A stretch of 64,000 nucleotides of DNA, from positions 29,490,001 through 29,554,000 of the forward strand of contig AP031354.1 in NCBI GenBank assembly GCA_037833965.1. The letters are read 5' to 3'. The number at the start of each line of letters is the position of its first letter. The stretch's first letter is position 1. The position numbers and the translations under genes are program-made. Origin of the DNA: Marchantia polymorpha subsp. ruderalis. Its lineage: Eukaryota; Streptophyta; Marchantiopsida; Marchantiales; Marchantiaceae. A model generated the notes under the pieces. The model had not been told where the DNA came from and searched no databases. It saw only the letters and a program-made list of their open reading frames with translations. This document shows positions 50,401-62,744 of the stretch, piece by piece.

Positions 50401-50541
50401 CCTCTCCAACGCTACAGGGTCGCCTAAATTCAGAAACTCCTGCAATCCGGTCAGCGCCACCACGGCAGCCTCAGTATCGAGGCTCGCCTTCGCAAGCTGC
50501 GGTAATGCCCATCCCACAAACTCCTGTGGAACAGCCGCCAT
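35480..50541 (-). CDS. SMG1: SMG1, PI3K-related protein kinase of nonsense-mediated mRNA decay
   Basis: SMG1 phosphorylates UPF1 on aberrant mRNPs. Fourteen exons: 50541-45652, 45499-45311, 45168-45054, 44834-43751, 43469-43022, 42722-42669, 42330-39492, 39299-39186, 39001-38871, 38759-38658, 37422-37150, 36855-36111, 35924-35849, 35579-35480. All join in phase to about 3719 residues (human about 3660). The first exon holds the HEAT/FAT helical repeats. A SMG1-type PETPHEVWFQEQFG precedes the kinase (about residues 1910-2240), with TKTKPKKLSMLGSDG, catalytic GLGDRHLDNILVD near 2110 and HIDYNVCFDKG. About 1400 residues then separate kinase and C-terminus, a hallmark of SMG1. The FATC domain ends MYEGWTPWI. 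Intron 11 uses a GC donor at 37149. The start ATG is the first after an in-frame stop; a TTG lies 59 codons upstream. Confidence 0.95.
37511..37702. repeat. imperfect tandem repeat inside SMG1 intron 10
   Basis: 37511-37598 resembles 37614-37702, both ending with AAATCGGAGACATGTTTTCTA and GCCTGATG. Differences are more frequent toward the 5' side on the plus strand. It lies wholly within the intron between exons 10 and 11. Confidence 0.8.
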
Positions 50542-51147
50542 CGCGCTGCTGCCGAGGAGACTGCTGGTGCCGCCGGGAGCCACCGCTGCTGCTGCTCCTC
50601 CTCGTCCGGTTGAGGCTGGAGAAAACCCAGCTGCAATCGCACCATACCCCTCCACAGCTGCTGATTTTCGTATCGCATGTAATCTGCGCGCCCCAATTCC
50701 TCCCCAATTCGACGCCAATCCTCCTCAATTTCGATAGGTCTCAAATCCGCTCGATCCGTTCCGCCCCTCTCGACGCCCCAATCTCACGAAGCAAGAAGCG
50801 CATTCCTCCCTCGACGCGATCCGAGAATTGCCGCACTCGAAGAATCTCGCACTCCGGACGACGATCGTTCACTCGATCGCCAATCGAGACCCTCCTCCCT
50901 CCCCTTCCCTTCCCTTCCCTGCGCCTCCTCCCGCGCCTCGCTCTCTCTTCAGAGACTCTCCCTTCCAAAGATAGCGTCCCGTGCCTATGCAGAGAATGTG
51001 TCTTCTGTCTTCTTCTTTCCGACCGTCCGGTTGTCGGATTCCATTTCCGTCTTCTGTTGTTGCCCGGTTTTAACTGCTGTACGCCGCGGAGGGTCGAAAA
51101 GGGCACAGAGCAGTAGAAAGCCACGTTCTACCCTCCGCGTCAGCAGC

Positions 51148-51173
51148 GGAGGGGGGGAGGGGGGGAGGGGGGC
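51148..51173. repeat. G-run cluster with quadruplex potential
   Basis: Four runs of four or more G on the plus strand, separated by single A bases, lie in the SMG1/PAT promoter region. The SMG1 transcript strand carries the C-rich complement. Confidence 0.8.
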
Positions 51174-52328
51174 GAACAGAGCGGGATAAAATCCCGTACC
51201 TTCTAAATTTCGAATAGCACTTTCCGATGCGTAGTTTACGCCTTTCCGTTGACCGATAATGGCTTGTTTCAACCGGGTCAAAGATGGCAATGCGTAATGA
51301 TTCTCCCGATTTTTTAAAGCCAAAAAAATAAAAATCCCCATGCACAAGCTAAAAATGGGCTGAATCTCTAGATACGGGGGATCAGCGGGGAGTCAACATC
51401 GGGGACATTATTTCGGGACATCCCTTTCGCTGTATTACTTGCTGCCCTTTTCTTGGGGACACGACCCTTTGAATAGTTCTGCTATGCTCCTTGAGGATTA
51501 CTGTCTTTACGAAAATTATTTACTGAGTCGTGGAGGATTAGTTCGATGGTTATTTTCGGGCTAGGGGTGCACTGTTCGACAGGGCGGTCGCAGGCATGCA
51601 CATCAGTGCGCGGCAGTTTGGTTGGAAAAAGGGGCTGGCGCGTTTAGGCAGGGCAGGGAATATTATTTAAATAATCTGATGGGGTTCGTTTGGCATTATT
51701 TTTGCCGATTCTTAGATCCAGAGTTCAGGTCGAGCCGGTGAAAGGGCGGGGAAGGGCGGGGCGTATGTATTATCATCCGGCATGGCACGGACGGACGCCT
51801 CCCAGTCCGTCGAGGAAGAGGGCAAATACAATTGAAGTCCCCAGCGGACAACACCAACACACCGCGCTTCGCGGATGCAGGACTCCACGTCCGGTCGGGC
51901 GTCCACATCAGTGGAGGCCGTCCACGTGGCAGATGGAAACCGCGTCCTCGCTAGCAACCGCCCGTCCGATGATCCACATCACGGAGAAGATCTGCCCACG
52001 TAGCCTGCGGTCGCAGGCTTGTTCAGAAGTCGAAAACCGTCAGATTCTCCATGTCATCGAGATCTGTCCACATGGCAGGCCCGCAAGGGGTCGCGAGCTG
52101 CAAAGGAGGGACTGCGAGGCAGGACGAGGTTTCTCCCTCCCTCCGCTCCCTCGCTCGCTCCCTCCTTCCTTCAAGTGCAGGCCTCGTTCGTTTCTCGTTC
52201 GTTCGGTCGTTCCTTTGAGCCCAAGCCAAAGCCCAAGGCAGCAGGCAGCAGCAGCAAGAGGAGAAGAAGAGGAGGGAGGAGGGGAAGAAGTGAGGGAGGA
52301 AGGACGGGAAGAGGCTTTCCTCCTCTCC

Positions 52329-52396
52329 CGCAGCAGCAGCAGCAATAGGATCGGAGGACGAACAGCAGAGCAGCAGCAGCAGCAGCGACAGCAGCT
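52329..52396. repeat. CAG trinucleotide microsatellite
   Basis: Interrupted CAG/AGC repeats lie in the probable 5' leader region of the PAT gene. A second, shorter cluster is at about 52238-52256. Confidence 0.85.
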
Positions 52397-54159
52397 CGTG
52401 ATTTATCTTCTATCTATCTACCTGTCTTCAGCCGTATCATATCGCCTCGCCGGATGATAGCGATGGATTGAGTGGACTCCCTCCTCTCCTTGGTCGCTCG
52501 AGGTCGGTCTTGTTTCCTGTCTGGCTCGCTCAGTTGCTCGCTCGCATGCCTCCCTGCCTGCTTGCACCTAGCCGCCTTTACGTTTTTGTGGTTGGAGATT
52601 TGCATTATGTTTTCTTGCCGGTCGTTGGGTTGGTTGTATCAAGATCAGCAGCATCACGGACGTACATGAGGTTTTTCCTCTTTTCTGATCTTGCGGGGTT
52701 TTGGTTTTGAAAATTATGTTGTCGTCTTCTTTCTTTTTCCCCAACAAGGCTTCGGAATTATTGTTTGGGACTGAGATCGAGATCTGCTTCATGGCGGCGA
52801 TGCGTGTGGATTTGTGTTGTGCGTTGGAGATTGACACGCGCTGCATTCTCCGCCGGCGTTTGATCGCGCACTTACCCTGCCTTCTTGCGGATGGCACCTC
52901 GCGTGTGATATGAACGTTCGCTAAACAGCAGTGACTGATCGTTTGTTGGCTTATCTGGTGCGCCAAGTGAGTTCGAATCGACTGCCGCATCACTACACGT
53001 CCAACAATTTTTAAGTAGTGGATGTCTCCGTCCACTTTCTTGCCTTTCACACTAACGTCATTTCGTATAGGTTCTATAGAGGCCCGATAGTGGTGGACGA
53101 GTATTTTATTGATAGCCAGTTCAAGATTCATCTGAACGAGGAGACGAAGCTGTCAAAGTAGGCCGCATGCTGGGGTAGTCCGCTAGTGCTCACGGAGACA
53201 AGTGTCTTAGTGACTTTCTGTTTCCGGTGTAAGGGTTTTTCCTACAATGAAGAACTTGTGATCATAACTATTTCTCTTCCTGGCAGCTACAAGTCGAGCC
53301 GGCTGGCAAAGAACCAACCTAAGTTGTCTGCTCTTGAAGAATGGAATAGCCCCTCCTCCTCTTTTGAAATGTTCCGGTCAATAAAGTGTGCCAGCGGCGA
53401 GGCTGATTCATCAGTCTATGCCAGGAAAATTTATGCATTTTGATTTCGCTGTCATGGCCTATGGAGCCCAAATTGTCGTTCGCTGAAAGCAGGTGCCGTT
53501 TATGATAACATTCGGATTTCTTTTAACATTTGCTTGACTGCTTGGTCTGATCTGGGTGCAGTTGCCGGCTGCATGTAAGAATATATATTGTTACTATTTG
53601 GTTTTGTGATGTTTTGTCCTTTAGATGTGATCTGTTATTGATGACGCCCATGCTAGAGGTATGGGCCCGATCGGCAGTGATATTGAGTCTTCGTGGTTGT
53701 TGATCACCCGTTCTTCTTTCAGGTTCTCGGAGCGGAGTCAATGCAGAAGACAAATGTATGAGCCGAGGACCCTGCTATCGTACAACCCAAATGCTTTCAA
53801 GAAAGATATAACGTGTCAGTTAAATAGAGTTTGGGCAATGCCAGGTGGTTTTGAATTGTTATTATTGTCGACCATGCAAATCTGAATGCAAGGCAACTTC
53901 TAGTTTTCTGAGTTTCACATACGGCATTCGAAATCTTGTGCATCAACCACAAGAGTTTCTCAAGTTTGGTCTCGGAGCTCTTACGATCGACACATCTGTG
54001 GGTTTAAGGAGACAATACGAAGTTCTGGAGGGAGATGTCAGGACGGCAGGACTAGAAGTAATCAATCTGGCGTGGAGGTCGTTGAGGAGGGGTGCCGGAA
54101 TTGCTGGCGGGAGGCATTTGCCAACTATTCTGGGCCTACTGTATCGACCTCGTTTCGCA

Positions 54160-56439
54160 ATGGCGTGGAACGTTTTTAAGTTTTGCACGGGGTTGAGGGT
54201 TGTAGGGTCTGTCATGATCCTTGTTGTCCTGGCAGTAGTTGCGGTGTCGTACTATGCAGTAGTTATATCCAACTACGGTCTGGAGGTTCTGAAAGGTGGC
54301 TCTCAAACTGCCATCGCCTTGGTCGTGTTACTCCTCTTCCATGGCCTGGTAAGCTTCTCCGTTTGTTTCTGTGTCTGTTGTGATTTTTTAGCCCCTACAT
54401 GGTGCTTGATTTCAAGCGAGGCCCATAGAGGTTGAAGGCATATCAGCTTGTTATGAGTGCAGCGGTGCGTGTGTATTTCCGTACCATGGTTTAGTTTCCT
54501 TTTGACATCCATCAAATCCAGATCATGAATGAAGACACAATTTGAATGAAACGAATTTTTTTTATTCCACGAGTCGGCGGAACTGGGAAATTCCGTCTTC
54601 GTGCCTTAGTCCGGCGCCGACGTTTGCAAAATTGTCGGTCACGTCCGTTATGAACATTAACTTGATTCAGTTTGTGTTGCAGCTTGTCATGCTTTTATGG
54701 TGTTACTTCACAGTAGTCTTGACAGACCCTGGTGGTGTTCCTTCCAATTGGAGGCCTATCACTGACGAGGAGGATATCGAGGCCCAATCTATGCCTTTAG
54801 CTGCTGGGAACCCTGCTGCCGGTTCCAATTTGCAACCATCAGGGCCGGGTGGTGCTCAGAAAGTACGATTTTGCAGGAAGTGCAGCCAGTTCAAACCTCC
54901 TCGTTGTCACCACTGCTCAGTCTGTAAGTCCTCTATCTGATTGTACTTTTGATAAAAACATCTTATAAAAAAACTGCAGCCCCTTTGTTTCACGTGCATA
55001 GGCTCCTCTGACGTAGGCGTTAAGCATGAACGAGTGAGGTTCCGAAAAGGTTTGGAGACAATTTCTGTCTTCTTTGCAACTGGAATTCGGATGATGATTG
55101 TATGGTTTATTTAACACAGGTGGCCGATGTATACTGAAGATGGATCACCATTGTGTATGGGTGGTCAATTGCGTGGGAGCTCGTAATTACAAATTTTTCC
55201 TTCTTTTCCTTGTAAGTGGCAAAGTCATCAGCTCAGCTTGTAAATAGCAGACTTTTAAGTCAAGCCGACGCCGTTTAAGCATCATGCCAGGTAGCAAATA
55301 TTTATCGTTGGCAAAACGTTTCTGTGATTATTTAGATTGCTGCCATCATCCAAACCGGGAAGTTTTAATTTGTATCTTATTTGCTCTCCGTCTAATATTG
55401 CAGTTGTACACTTTCTTGGAGACGACTTTAGTGACAGCCTCACTTCTCCCACATTTCATTGCATTTTTTAGCGATGTCGACGACGAGTCCTCTCTTCCTG
55501 GAAATCTGGCAACCACCTTCTTGGGTTTTGGTATGAGATTGCACGCTGTTTCTTCTCCTCCTTGAGTCATATAGTCTATGATGAGGTTGTGTAGTAGCTT
55601 GGATTCGATGGCATCCTTTCAATATTATACAGCATCTTTTAAAGATCTTGTTACACCGGAATCAAAATTTTATACCTAGTGTTGATGTCGTTGTACAGAT
55701 CAGGCTATATCCATGTGTAGAATAACTACTGAATAATTGACATGCTAGAGCGTGTGACATTTGATATATGTATGTATATATCACTGACATTGGATCTACC
55801 TTTGCTTCAGTATTGAACCTGGCGTTTGCCCTGAGTGTGCTGGGATTTCTGATAATGCACGTGTCTCTGGTGTCGGGAAATACAACTACGATTGAGGTGA
55901 ATTCTATACTCCATCGAACTTAGTGAGCGTGTTTCTAGATTTTTCTGAAGGAGAAGTAATTGACCTCAATTCAACCACCTTTAGTGTTTTCTGAGCTTTT
56001 CTCTTTTCTCCTTGCAGGCATATGAAAAGAAGGCATCTACAAGGTGGAGATTCGATCTTGGTCGCAGGAGGAATTTTGAGCAGGTAAAAGGAATATAGTA
56101 TGCGAATGTAAATATTTCCGCTGCAGATTCTTGTAAATTACATAAAAATTTACAAAAAATCTGGGGGACATAATCTGCATGGGAGTTCCGCATGTACGCT
56201 ATGGGTGACCACATGATCTCACTAGAAGGAACAACCGCCGGGGAAAAACTGATGATGTTTTTATCTTGTTCATATCTGTGTTTGAAATCTGACTATGTGT
56301 TCAATACCAGGTTTTTGGATCAAGAAAGTTGTACTGGATACTTCCTTTGTACGCGGAAGAAGACTTGAGAAAGATGCAGGTTCTTCACGGGCTGGATTAC
56401 CCCACCAGGTCTGACCTTTCTGAAAGCCAAGAGTTCTAA
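54160..56439 (+). CDS. PAT14: DHHC-type protein S-acyltransferase (PAT13/PAT14-like)
   Basis: The enzyme attaches palmitate to cysteines of membrane-associated proteins, usually at Golgi or vacuolar membranes in this subfamily. Seven exons: 54160-54348, 54683-54923, 55120-55211, 55404-55530, 55811-55896, 56018-56083, 56311-56439. They join in phase to 309 residues. Order: [13 protein letters not shown] start, two membrane segments, TDPGGVP (the DPG motif), the Cys-rich domain [21 protein letters not shown], catalytic DHHC (in [15 protein letters not shown], created across exons 2-3), two more membrane segments, then NTTTIE and the cytosolic RNFEQVFG and DLRKMQ...DYP tail. Sequence and length match Arabidopsis PAT13/PAT14 as I remember them. 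The symbol is by similarity; 13 versus 14 cannot be separated here. Confidence 0.93.
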
Positions 56440-58382
56440 ATACAAAAGAAATCTTTCTCCGTCGTGCAAAATTAGAGGAGTGACGGGTCCAACAGAGAGC
56501 CTTGAGATACTTGCATTCTTTTTTCAGATACTGAATAAGAAAAATCAGCTAGAAATGGTGTTCAAAACCCTTTGTTTGGAGAGTCCCGCATGCAATCTTG
56601 CATATAATTGTATGGTTATGTCGGTACGAATTCACTATCCGTGTGCTTAAGAGATAACTATGCGGCTTAATGCAGAAAAGATGTCCACTTTTTTGTTTCT
56701 CTTATCCTTCCAAAGGCAGCCGCGTGGGTGCCAGTCGAAATGCTCAGCCAAGCTATTATCTTGCTTATGTCTATCCTTGATGGCTGTCTGTGATAAAGTC
56801 TATGTACAAAGTCTCTACATATTTTTTCCTGAGTATAGCCGTCATCCAATACCACCGTAGAAATCGAACAAGCCAAGTATGTTCATACATGTCTTCTTCT
56901 GCCAGATTTTTCTATGCTCTTCATGCCCTCGGTGAATCAAAAAGGCACGATGACTCTGAAGGTTCAGGTCAAGAAACGTGTTTGGCACCGAAGGAAGAAG
57001 ACATATTTAAGAGCTTGACGGGTTTTTAGTAACCCGCCTCAGTAAAATATTTTCCCCGTGGATTCAATGGCCATTCTGATGTAGAAGTGGCACCCCAGTT
57101 GAATGAAATTTGAAATGTCTATCTATGTTCTTATCATGTTCATCATCTCCACTCAAGTGACAGTATGGTTCGTCCAAATACCAAGGTAGTCTTTGCATGA
57201 TGGGGCAATGCTTGTCTTAAATTACTCTTCTTCGATGAGAGAGGATTATGGTTGTTATCTAGGAGTATATTATACCCGTACGAGCGGTTATCCTTTTTAC
57301 TTTTCGTTCAAGTTTTATAGAGACTTGTTCAATGGAGGAATTTTAAACTTGTCCCTATCTACAGTGAGGAAATGGTGGAAGTGAGCAGTGGATCAGGTGA
57401 GTCAGGCAATTCCAGCCCTGAGTCTTCGCGTTTGTAAATCTGACCTTATTTGCCGAAGTCATGAACAACTTTTCACGACTTTTGAGATGGACGCTGTGAC
57501 TGTGTATCCACGGCAATAGTTGTGGCTGTGGTAGATATTACGCTATCAGAGCGTGCTTTGACAATAAGATTGACACCAGATCTTCTGCAATCAAGTGACA
57601 AGTCATACTTGACTCGTCACTTGATTCAACTATCGGATGTTTGCCACCTCGTCACTTGATTCAACTATCGGATGTTTGCCACCGGACTCTGAACAGTATA
57701 ATCGTGTACCTTTACTTCTACTTAATGCAATTTTCCACGGCATAGCCCTTTTCAGATCAAACGCAGTCACCTATATGAATGGTTAAGAAGATTTTGATTA
57801 CACGGCGACAAACATCAATTATTTTGAATTTTATCCAATCTGTCTTTTATAATACGCTCCAAGTTGTGCGTAGTTGGTTGTCACAATGACAGGGTTTAGA
57901 CATACGGAGACACGATGAAAAACCAATTGAAAACATTAGTTTTGGTTAGTTCTTATATAGTAATGAACTGTTCTTATTTTCTTTGCTGGCGGTGATTTCA
58001 TATCTACGTAGGTAAGGAAGGTGGTTTTGTCATAATCGCCATCTCAAATTAAGGCAAGAGTAACCAAAGGCAAAAGTTTATTGGTCAAGAGAATTCAGAC
58101 AACCTCTTCACAAATTGCCAAGCTTGAAGTACAAGGTTGAGAAGTACGTAAGGCAACCAGGTGTCCACGCATCGAGCACTGATATTATGGACAACCAACC
58201 GTCAACGACGACGTTGAGTAAACTGGAGGTCAGTTTCATTATAAAAGAGGTACATGTAGACAGATAACAAATGACCACGCGTGACTTCCTCCCCGAGGCA
58301 CATAACTGTCACCCCATAATAGTATTTACGATTTCAAATTTTATTATTGGAAGCCACTTCAGCTGTTCACATTTGCACACCG
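56440..58382. other. intergenic region between convergent PAT and ASHR1-like genes
   Basis: It holds the 3' ends of both genes and a 35-base tandem duplication. Short open frames (56660-56860, 56790-57029) have no recognisable domain. Nothing else is visible. Confidence 0.5.
57613..57682. repeat. perfect 35-base tandem duplication
   Basis: 57613-57647 is repeated exactly at 57648-57682. Each copy starts CTCGTCACTTGATTC. An inverted partner of the GTCACTTGAT core lies about 20 bases upstream (ATCAAGTGAC). Confidence 0.92.
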
Positions 58383-61300
58383 TCATTTCATTAATCCTTT
58401 TTGAACTCTGTATGCCGCCTCCATGTTTACCTCTAGAAGCATGCTAGAGAGTTCCTGAACGAGTTTCGATGAAGAACCGTGCGTTATTGACAGTATCTCT
58501 TTAGCACGATTCAAAACTTCAACACCACTAATTTCTTCCAAGGAATCGCCGAGGAACCTGCCACGCGAGATACAGTCAGTGTACAATTCGCTTCCACCCA
58601 ATGACAAAAATAATTACTGTATATCAAGTCACTTATTAGGATGCAACTCCGGAAGAAATCGGAAATCTAGGAAGTTAAGGAGTCACAGTATTACCATTGT
58701 AATTTGCCGAGAGTATAGTACTGAAGCCCAACAAGTGGCGATTTCATTGAATATGATCCTGGATCCGCAAGGTGAAAATAAGATGCAATTTCTTTCAGTC
58801 GATCAAGAATTTACATTCAATCCAAATGATTCAATGTAGTAACAAATAAGATGACATCTCCAGTTGATACAAAGAAATAAGCAAGATGCCAAGTTGGCAG
58901 CTTGTACGTTATGATCAGAAGCTTACTTTCATAAGCAGGAAGTGTCAAATGACAATACTTCAGCGCCGCATTCCAATCCTTAAGAGACATACATACCTGC
59001 AAATTTGATATGACAGTATTACAAACTCGAGATTTTTAGAACAGGATAAGGATACAGCTTGCGTCTAGATGTTATGTAACAACTCTACACAGTCAACAGA
59101 CAGCTCCAAGGTGTAAATGTAAACATGGTAAACTTTCTCAGGTCAACCTTAAAGAAGCAAAGCCCTGCGATAGGCCTCGACATATCGACACTCGATGAAA
59201 CAGTACCTTCAGCAAACCATCCCTTGTTCGCATAAGATGTACTGAGTATCTGTGGTATAAAGTTGTCTGGATAGCTTCTGTTTGTTCGAAGATGGAGCGC
59301 GCGCGTGCATCGTCTGGCCTCGTTAAGAATTACATAAAGCACAGAACTGCAGTAAAATCGTACAACTAGGAGATGTATAGTCAAAAACCAAAAACAAATC
59401 ACAGTCGGAATGCTGCAGCTTATGTAGTCGGCTGCCTGGCGATGCAAGATCTAAAAGATGACTTAAGGTGTCTCAAAATTGTGGACAAGTTCGTCTGAGC
59501 CGTGACAAAAGCTTGTAACGTGTCTTCTGGATACTGCCGGATTTAACTGCTGCGTTGGCTTCCTCCGTCAGCTTAGTTGCCATTGATTCCAAGCGCTTGA
59601 ACTTGTCTCCATCGTGAGTTAAACCACAGAGTATACACCGAAAATAAGGTTGATCTGCGCAGTAAGTGAAATAAGTAGAGTCTGTAGTATACATGACGCA
59701 CACAACGAAGCTAATGAAGACAGTTGGTGTCAACAACCTTGTCCTCCCCCCCCACCCAGTTATCCCTATGAGTGTATCTACAAACTTAGCTGGATATTTT
59801 ACCTCTCTCTTGTATTACGGCACCATCACATTGCTCATTGGAGCATTTATAACCCTCAAGGATGGAATCTTCTCTTGTTCCTTCTGTGGTTTCCTACACA
59901 CCAATATAAAATCAGATAATAACATTGATATCTGTTGCATAAGCTGTCAACATGATATCCTTATCTTATGATACCGTTTCCTATGAAATCTGCAAGTCTT
60001 ATTTCAGAAACAGAAATCTGGCCGTTTGCGCTGCTGGCTGTGAGGGTTTTCCTACTACAAGAAGCGAATTTCAAGGGTCGTAACATAAGATCCAATGTAC
60101 CACAGGATGAAGATAATATGTCCCATCTGGTTGGAACTAGTTGCAGATTTACACAACAACGCAGGATAGGGTTATCAAGATAAGGACCGCATTCATGCAG
60201 CGTGTGCAGTGACAAGAGAAATAATATTGTTCTTTGAGAGCCTTCTGACGAGTTTTGGTGCTGCCGGCAAGCTCCACATAACTTAATGTCACCTGCGTTC
60301 AAATCAAATGAATGGACATGCTCAGCTTGGGTCCGAACTTCGCCTGCATTCAGCTGTTAAAAGTTTGACAGTGTTAGTGTGAAAATAAAAACAGGGACCC
60401 TCCTGACAAAGGGTAGTGTGTTACTGAAAGTGCGTGGTATAGCCGCAGGAGATAGTATTCTTTGAAACTTTTATGATGAAATGCAATTAAAGTTTCAAAG
60501 CTTTCAAACTTCACCTCAGTTCCTCTGTCTATTTTCTGTATGGCTCGCACGATGGCTCTCCTCCCATCAAACAAAAGAACTGAGTTTGGGGCACAGCTGC
60601 AAAATGTGCGCTGAAGTTCATGTTAGAAATTCTCTGATCTTAAAGTAAGCCATTGATCAAAATTACAATCCTTTTCCGGTCCTGATACTGAGGTTTCAGA
60701 TATTGATGGAAAAAAATAAGGCTTGGCACACATGGCATATATAATCACATCAACTAAACACCTGGTATAGTACGATGGGAGAGACAGGGATGGTCTAACC
60801 TGTGGTTGATGATCGATACAACGGGATACAAACCAGTGCCAACTGGTCTGAACTCGTCATCACAAATGGTATGTGCATTACACGCAATCTGCGAGAATAA
60901 CTTGAATTATGGAGACAATATTGACGACATAGAATCATAAAAGCTTTTTGTTATACTTTTTAATTTGCACTATCCTGCCAGTTTTAAGCAGGGCTGCTAC
61001 AGCGCAATACGACAGAGCAAGACAGCTCTTCTTGGGGTACAGAACGATCTTACTTACCCTGCAGAACAATTCACAAGTTTCTTTGAGATCCACCTCAAGG
61101 GGAGTAACAATTGCTTTCACCAGATTCGACATTTGGGCGTATAGAACCAAACGCTCCTCTCCTGTCTCAGAAAAATCTGTAGGAAGTCAAGTATAAAACG
61201 GACAGGTCTCCAAAGGCCTTTTACAGCTATTCTTCTAGCTTAAAGACAAACGTTCGAAGAAATGAGCATCTGAAGACAAGTAACGAACAACGTTGAGATA

Positions 61301-62744
61301 GCTGGAGCTCACGATAGCTGAACATGCAGAAAACTGAACGCACACAGAAATTGACAAGAGAAATTATATACAAGAGCCATCGAAGCTGCAAAAGAGGATA
61401 CGAGTAGGTAAAGCCTCCACAATCTCAAAATTATCGACGTTTGTTCGGGGGAAGACCTAAAGGACATGCACAGCGTTTGTAACATTTGTAAGTAAACTTA
61501 AAAATTGTTCGTCAAATCATTACCCATGGTTTAAGGGAAGTATAAGTCAGCATAGGACAAAATCCTTCAATCAGAGAATTACCACGGAGGGATAAACACC
61601 TTCGACATGAATAATCTAGATACACGTCTTGGCACAAAGTAAGCTGTCAAAGTTTAAAGTTTGCTCCCGTCTAACCTCTCCAAATTCCAGGAGATAAAGT
61701 TCGGTAAGTTTAACCCGATCACCTGATCTTCACTAAAGACCACTAACTACCAAATTCATCAATCATTTCCAGAACCAAACATCTCAAAGTGAAACGTAAT
61801 TGCTAGTAACCGGCCTTCATTCTAAGAACTTGGACTAATTGAAAAAACTAGAATGAAATGCCAGGTTCTCTCCGAAAGTTCCATCTCATGCTGGAAAAAG
61901 TTGAAGACTCACATTGCTAGCTTGCAATCTTCTCTTAATGACAAGCCTAACTATCAGCCGTAATGACGGAGGTGGCAACTTTTGTTTCGCTTGACTGAGC
62001 TTCACCATCATCTGACATTCGCTCTTGTGCAGTTTCCACTCCTTCCTCTGGAAAATATCCAAGCCGTATTTAGACCAGAGTAAGAACACTTGAACAAAAT
62101 ACTGGTGATTTTAAGGTACTTGTGCAGAGCGAGGGTTTATCAGGAAGCAAGACGAGTCCACGCCTTGTGTTTGCTTGCTTGAAGATCTAGAGTTCTAAAT
62201 CTTGATAAGCGGAAGGTTTTTTAGAACCTAGTTCAGTTATGATACCTGGCAGCTGGTGCAGCAATAGCTAACACTCTTGCAGGCAGAGCATCTCTGCAAA
62301 TTTTCTGAGCATCTAAAGCACGCATCGCATCGTAGGCTCTTTGACTCGGCATCTAGCACCGATGAGTAGGGCTCTTGGTCCAAAACTATCTCACCTGAAA
62401 GAAACACAGCACCTTGCTCGTTCATCTTACGGCAGACAGCCAAACAAAAACTCGGAATCACAGAGCAACGCCCTCACACCCAGGAAAATCTTCCGAGATT
62501 CCAAATCGCCCATTCAAGCAGGACAATTTTACACTATATTATTATATTCAATAGACAATTGAATCAAGCAAAAAGCAGAAACTATAACAAAAAAATGAGG
62601 ACATTAGTCTGACCACTTTAGCAGAGATAAAAGCGAATATTGTAGAATCATACCAGGGCTAAAATCGCGATCAGCAACGAGGCAACGGCCTTTGGTGTCG
62701 ACAACAGTGACTTTCAAGCCGTGGTCGACTAAATACTGCTCCAT
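58383..62744 (-). CDS. ASHR1: SET and MYND domain protein, ASHR1-like (SMYD family)
   Basis: SMYD-family proteins are lysine methyltransferases; ASHR1's substrate is not established to my knowledge. Fourteen exons: 62744-62654, 62394-62246, 62047-61913, 61456-61402, 61176-61058, 60888-60800, 60596-60515, 60292-60188, 59893-59803, 59654-59535, 59313-59207, 58996-58927, 58758-58695, 58557-58383. They join in phase to 483 residues (Arabidopsis ASHR1 about 480). The split SET domain starts at KGRCLVADRDFSPGE. A MYND zinc finger interrupts it (CDACFRCS, CSACKSVSYC, HKSEC). SET resumes with NAHTICDDE, SIINHSCAPN and TLSYVELAGS, then post-SET CHCTRC. The C-terminal half is helical, TPR-like (GLQYYTLGKLQWFLGDS). 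Exon 8's donor (GCG|GTCCTT) is weak but phase and homology support it. The start ATG directly follows a TTTTTAG, so an untranslated upstream exon is likely. Confidence 0.93.

Larger units (their letters stand above)
50542..54159. promoter_or_regulatory. head-to-head promoter region between SMG1 and the PAT gene
   Basis: SMG1 starts leftward at 50541 and the palmitoyltransferase rightward at 54160. The left half is GC- and CpG-rich, as expected for a shared broad promoter. From about 52100 to 54159 the sequence probably includes the PAT 5' leader, perhaps with introns, since good acceptor-like and donor-like sites occur. Open frames at 51690-52457, 52568-53131 and 53845-54159 show no domain. 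No TATA box could be assigned. Confidence 0.5.

Noticed and set aside
50542-50718. N-terminal extension of SMG1 from 50718
   Set aside because: The codon at 50718 is TTG, not ATG, and an in-frame stop lies just upstream; the first ATG is at 50541.
50388-51116. 242-codon plus-strand frame opposite the SMG1 start
   Set aside because: Shadow of the SMG1 first exon running into GC-rich promoter; no domain.
51690-52457. 255-codon plus-strand frame with poly-Gln-like tract
   Set aside because: The Gln run is a CAG microsatellite in probable leader DNA; the rest is Arg/Ser/Pro low complexity.
52568-53131. 187-codon minus-strand frame
   Set aside because: No domain or splice partner, and it lies antisense to the probable PAT leader.
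60374-60574. Read-through of ASHR1-like exon 7 past 60515
   Set aside because: It lacks the SET-domain continuation; splicing to 60292 restores the conserved LSYVE motif and reading phase.
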